The notes beneath the pieces are model-generated. The model did not search any database. It was not told the DNA's origin and worked only from the letters and a program-made list of their open reading frames with translations. Positions 60,866-64,000 of a DNA stretch of 64,000 nucleotides are shown one piece after another. Source of the stretch: Pelomonas sp. CA6 (GTDB taxonomy: Bacteria > Pseudomonadota > Gammaproteobacteria > Burkholderiales > Burkholderiaceae_C); NCBI RefSeq assembly GCF_022549225.1, contig NZ_JAKZFD010000012.1, forward strand, positions 62,001 to 126,000, written 5' to 3'. Position 1 is the stretch's first letter. The number at the start of each line of letters is the position of its first letter. Position numbers and translations under genes: made by a program.

Positions 60866-63439
60866 ATGAATGAGGCGGAATTCGAGCGACACGTCCGGAC
60901 CGGGGAGCGCAACAAGCAAGTCTTGGAACTCGTGCACAACTGGTGCGCGCACGCTGAAATCCGCAACCACGGCGGTGTCGGCCTGATCGCCCAGTGGACG
61001 GGTCTGCCACTTGGCATGTTCGGCATGCACTGCGACCACGCGCCCGCGGGAGGGATAGCTGGCTGGTATCTGGAGGAGGGGGTCCTCGATTTCTACGACC
61101 GAAACTGCGTGCACTGCGACAAGCGTCAACCGGTCCGCCTGCCAAACCTCATCCAGCTCGTTGGGGAGCGCGACCGCGAACTAGCGAGGCGCAAGGAACA
61201 GTCGGAGCGGGCGCAGGCAGCGGCGGAAGCAGCCCGCGACGCTCGAAAGGAGCGAAGAGACGCTCTGAGAGTTGGACAGAGCCCTTCGACTTGCGCCCTG
61301 CTCGATGACCTTGAGTCCTTGGACCATGGCCGCTCCCAAGACGCACGGACGCGAATCGTCGAAACGGCAAGGCTGGCGCCCGAGGTCGTCACGCCACCGA
61401 TCGTCGAGTACTTTTTCGAGTTGACGTCTTCAAAGGCTGCAGGGTGTCAGTCCGAGGCGCTCGAGGTTCTGCGACTCGTTGGGGCGGATGCCAAACGGTT
61501 AACAACGGCCGCTTTGCGCTGCCTTGCGCACCACGACGCAATCGATACGGCGGCTGGGATTGTCATGGCAAACCCGAGCCTGGGTGACGGGTCTACCGTG
61601 GAAGCTGCGGTACCTGCTCTCATTGGACTGGCGAACCCTCCGCGGTCACAACTCTCTAGCTACGAACGGCGGCTTCTGCCAGGTCCGCTCCTGGCCGTCT
61701 TTGCGGCTCAGCCAGAGCAGGTCATGCGTGGCATAGAGCGACTGCTCGACTCACGGCTGTCTTATCCCATCCGGACCGGCACTGCGGCGCTCAAAGTCCT
61801 TTCGCCAGTCGATCCAAGGTTGCTTGGGCGGTTCGCGAAGACGCTGGTCACTAAGCTCGTTCGTGCGCACCTGCTCATCGACGAAGACGAAACCGACCGC
61901 GAGCTGTCCATGGTGTGTAGCGACCTCCAGCGCTCGCTGGCCGCAACACTCCTCCAGGATCCAGAACCGACGGACCAGTTGATTGCCGACTTCTACGAGA
62001 GCGCTTCATCCGAAGGCGAAGCGCGCCTCGTGCGCGTCTACGAAGAGGTCTTTCGGTTTGCGGTTCGTGGAAAGGCCGCGCTGCCAGAGTCGCTCGCTGG
62101 AGTAGTTCTCTCCAGGATCATCAAGTTCGCAAGCACGTCAAAGAACGACAAGGTGCTCAGCGAGATCATTCAGATACTGAGGAACGGTTCCGACCAACTT
62201 ATCGGTGCGGCAAGGCGGTCACTCGATGTCGTGCTTGGAGCGGCAGCGGTTCTCGATGACAGGCTTGAGGCATTCGAGGCCGCGCAGAAGCTGAAGACCA
62301 ATGCGACCCAGCTCGACTTTCTCACGGCGCAGAACGAGAGAACTTCGCTCTACTACCTCCGAGAGTGCTTCTCTGCATTGGCAGCGAAGGCGGCGGAAGG
62401 TGATCGGAGGGCTACCGAGTCCTTCGTCGACTTCCTCGCGAGGATCGACGAGAGCCGCGCGGGCTTGAGTTCTGCACTGCTCAAGGAGGCGAATCACCTC
62501 ATAGCGACGCCTGAAGGCCTAAACCTGGTCTTACCCGAGCTCTACACAGGACTGGTGGGCGCGTCCACGCTCGTACGCGCCGCAGCGGCTCAGACACTCG
62601 GCGAGGCAGGCGAGTGCCGAATCGCGGACCTACCAGAGCTCGTGCTCGAGGCGTTTGTTCTCCTGCTGAAAGATCCCTACGTCATCGTGCACAAGGCGGC
62701 CGCCAGGGCGCTTGGCAGCATTGCGCTGCCACCGCACCTCGAGCGGCAGGCTGATGCAGCGTTGCTTCAGCTCATCGTCGTCTACAGCTCGGGGAAGGAT
62801 GCAGAGGACTTCTTGCCTCAGTGCATGCAGCTATACCTCAGGCGGTTCGCTGATCAGCGGCAACTGCGAGGCGGCCTCGCGGCGGCGTTCGTTCGGATCC
62901 TCAATGGAGTACCTGCGAGTCGGGAACTTCGTCGATTGAACTCGATGTCCAGATTTCTCAAGGATGAGCCCGAGTTTGTGGATCTGGTCATTCGTGTCCT
63001 CGACGACGAGGCTGTCAGCGAGTACGGCGAAGAAGACGCGATCGACCTTGTGTATGCGATTCCTGACGAGCAGGTGTTGAAGCGTGCTGATGACTTGGCA
63101 AAGGTTGCGTTCCGGTGCTCCGGACGTTCCCTGTACGTCGGCGCGCTTGTAGAGATCCTGACCCGCGTTGGGGCATGGACGCAGGCCGTCTCTGCGATCA
63201 CAGGCTCATGGGAGCACGTGCCGCATACTGTTCCGATGAGGCGAAGGAAGTGGACCATCCAGCTGCAGCGAGTCGCCGTGCAGTTTGAGGCCGCTGTTGC
63301 CGCTGGCGACTCGGCGCAACAGGCTGCCTTGAAATCAGAGTGGGAAGGCCTTGAGAAGGCCCTCCAAGACGATGAGAAGCTATATGCGGAAAGACGCAAT
63401 CCTCTCCCAAGTTTTTTCCGCTCGCATACAGGCGGTTGA
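60866..63439 (+). CDS. Helical-repeat (HEAT-like) protein with N-terminal Cys/His cluster, 857 aa
   Basis: I do not recognise the family. The N-terminal 95 residues carry a possible zinc site: WCAH (Cys27, His29), HCDH (Cys56, His58) and NCVHC (Cys81, Cys84), between which lies GLPLGMFGMH. A highly charged helix follows (about 100-135, ERDRELARRKEQSERAQ). From about 150 to 800 the sequence is almost all amphipathic helices with repeated A-x-x-x-L patterns, such as LVRAAAAQTLGEAGE and VIVHKAAARALGSIALPP, which fits HEAT/armadillo repeats. No catalytic motif is visible, so a scaffold or recognition subunit is likely. Codon use and GC content are visibly lower than in all earlier genes. No ribosome-binding site precedes ATG 60866; TACTAT sits six bases upstream. 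Its end overlaps a second gene by 56 nt. Confidence 0.8.
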   Translation: MNEAEFERHVRTGERNKQVLELVHNWCAHAEIRNHGGVGLIAQWTGLPLGMFGMHCDHAPAGGIAGWYLEEGVLDFYDRNCVHCDKRQPVRLPNLIQLVGERDRELARRKEQSERAQAAAEAARDARKERRDALRVGQSPSTCALLDDLESLDHGRSQDARTRIVETARLAPEVVTPPIVEYFFELTSSKAAGCQSEALEVLRLVGADAKRLTTAALRCLAHHDAIDTAAGIVMANPSLGDGSTVEAAVPALIGLANPPRSQLSSYERRLLPGPLLAVFAAQPEQVMRGIERLLDSRLSYPIRTGTAALKVLSPVDPRLLGRFAKTLVTKLVRAHLLIDEDETDRELSMVCSDLQRSLAATLLQDPEPTDQLIADFYESASSEGEARLVRVYEEVFRFAVRGKAALPESLAGVVLSRIIKFASTSKNDKVLSEIIQILRNGSDQLIGAARRSLDVVLGAAAVLDDRLEAFEAAQKLKTNATQLDFLTAQNERTSLYYLRECFSALAAKAAEGDRRATESFVDFLARIDESRAGLSSALLKEANHLIATPEGLNLVLPELYTGLVGASTLVRAAAAQTLGEAGECRIADLPELVLEAFVLLLKDPYVIVHKAAARALGSIALPPHLERQADAALLQLIVVYSSGKDAEDFLPQCMQLYLRRFADQRQLRGGLAAAFVRILNGVPASRELRRLNSMSRFLKDEPEFVDLVIRVLDDEAVSEYGEEDAIDLVYAIPDEQVLKRADDLAKVAFRCSGRSLYVGALVEILTRVGAWTQAVSAITGSWEHVPHTVPMRRRKWTIQLQRVAVQFEAAVAAGDSAQQAALKSEWEGLEKALQDDEKLYAERRNPLPSFFRSHTGG

Positions 63440-64000
63440 CGCACTCTCCAAGCTTGGGCGCGGCGAAGCTGTCAGCGCCAAGTTGCTGCAACACATGAGC
63501 GCCGAGCTGGACGATGCCTCGCTCCGATATGGGCGCGCAGCGACCGCGACCGCCTATGCAGCTTTCGCCGGACTGCTTCGCATCGTCTCGACCCTAGTCG
63601 AGTGGCGCCAGTCGATCCTTCACGCCTCTGAGGGGAGTGACCGGCTTGTGAGGAGCGTGATCGAGCGGTATCGACTCTGGAACAACGAGTACGGCGAGAA
63701 AGCCGAGGCCAAGGCGCTGCGGGACGCTTCGGCGTCCCTCCCGGCGGTGGCAGCGATCGCAGACTTTGAAGCTCTCTGCAGAGGCCTTGGAAGCGTTCCT
63801 CTGCCTATCGGGATCTTTGCCGACGAGGCTCCCAGGGTGCCGCCAAAGTCGGGCCGCGAGAAGGAAGCCGCTCCTCAGCCGGCCGAGCTTTCGGTCGCGT
63901 TCTTGAAGTTCCAATTGGGAGGCCAGCCAGCGGCAGATATTCATCACTTAGTGCCAAGAGAGATGCACGACATGGAGATCGAGGTGCGGGTGTCTCGGTG
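63384..64000 (+). CDS. Uncharacterised protein, partial (runs off the window end)
   Basis: At least 205 residues remain open to the last base, read from ATG 63384 in the frame +1 relative to the helical-repeat gene, whose last 56 bases it overlaps. GAGAAG lies four bases upstream. The visible part is a helical N-terminal domain (about 1-120; RKDAILSQVFSARIQAVDALSKLG opens it), then a looser segment PRVPPKSGREKEAAPQPAEL and a possible beta-rich start, FLKFQLGGQPAADIHHLVPREMHDMEIEVRVSR. Composition matches its upstream neighbour, not the core genes. An alternative start is ATG 63495. The overlap implies coupled translation and a shared function. I do not recognise the family. Confidence 0.72.
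   Translation, partial: MRKDAILSQVFSARIQAVDALSKLGRGEAVSAKLLQHMSAELDDASLRYGRAATATAYAAFAGLLRIVSTLVEWRQSILHASEGSDRLVRSVIERYRLWNNEYGEKAEAKALRDASASLPAVAAIADFEALCRGLGSVPLPIGIFADEAPRVPPKSGREKEAAPQPAELSVAFLKFQLGGQPAADIHHLVPREMHDMEIEVRVSR

Overview
The window is about 64 kb of very GC-rich DNA with strong third-position G/C bias, closely packed genes, many 4-nt ATGA or GTGA stop/start overlaps, and frequent GTG starts. Gene content (long-form TrpS, a fused peptide-ABC ATPase, many GGDEF proteins, RDD, HDOD and SPFH proteins, a YejF/Dpp-like importer with stacked binding proteins) fits a betaproteobacterium of the order Burkholderiales, Leptothrix/Roseateles/Rubrivivax-like. This placement is an inference from protein families, not from a marker gene. 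No rRNA, tRNA, CRISPR array, insertion sequence or prophage was recognised.

Layout. 1-11.7 kb: a small protein, a membrane-anchored protein of unknown role, a possible small-RNA locus with a perfect terminator, a TauE-type permease, HDOD and diguanylate cyclase genes, a pseudouridine synthase, a divergent MurA paralogue, an RDD membrane protein, a three-domain sulfur enzyme (cysteine desulfurase, metallo-beta-lactamase fold, rhodanese) and phosphatidylserine decarboxylase. 11.7-26.3 kb: LysR/aldo-keto reductase pair, a GGDEF-EAL phosphodiesterase, trpS, a receptor-type Ser/Thr kinase, a long-chain acyl-CoA synthetase and a very large propeller-type sensor kinase. 26.4-36.2 kb: YkvA-like protein, a RusA-like protein, a LysE exporter, a SulP transporter, three more diguanylate cyclases (two are a tandem duplicated pair) and a uracil/xanthine permease. 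36.4-43.6 kb: a TetR-led, translationally coupled five-gene operon ending in an AarF/UbiB kinase and a small membrane protein; an SPFH/membrane protein/ribbon-helix-helix operon; a lipoprotein, Nudix-GNAT fusion and GST operon.

43.8-58.1 kb is a peptide-type ABC transport locus: the permeases and fused ATPase run leftwards, and five tandem full-length family-5 substrate-binding proteins, followed by a sixth periplasmic binding protein, run rightwards from the same intergenic region. One membrane machine apparently serves several binding proteins. 58.1-60.2 kb holds a VOC protein, a GH46-like glycosidase and a nucleotidyltransferase.

From about 60.24 kb to the right edge the composition changes: GC content and codon bias fall, a 630-nt stretch has no believable gene, and two overlapping genes of unknown function follow (an 857-residue helical-repeat protein with an N-terminal Cys/His cluster, and a second protein cut off by the window end). 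This looks like the left edge of an acquired island and is the best candidate for an undescribed system. Five cyclic-di-GMP enzymes plus an HDOD protein in 32 kb show that signalling is a major theme of the core part.
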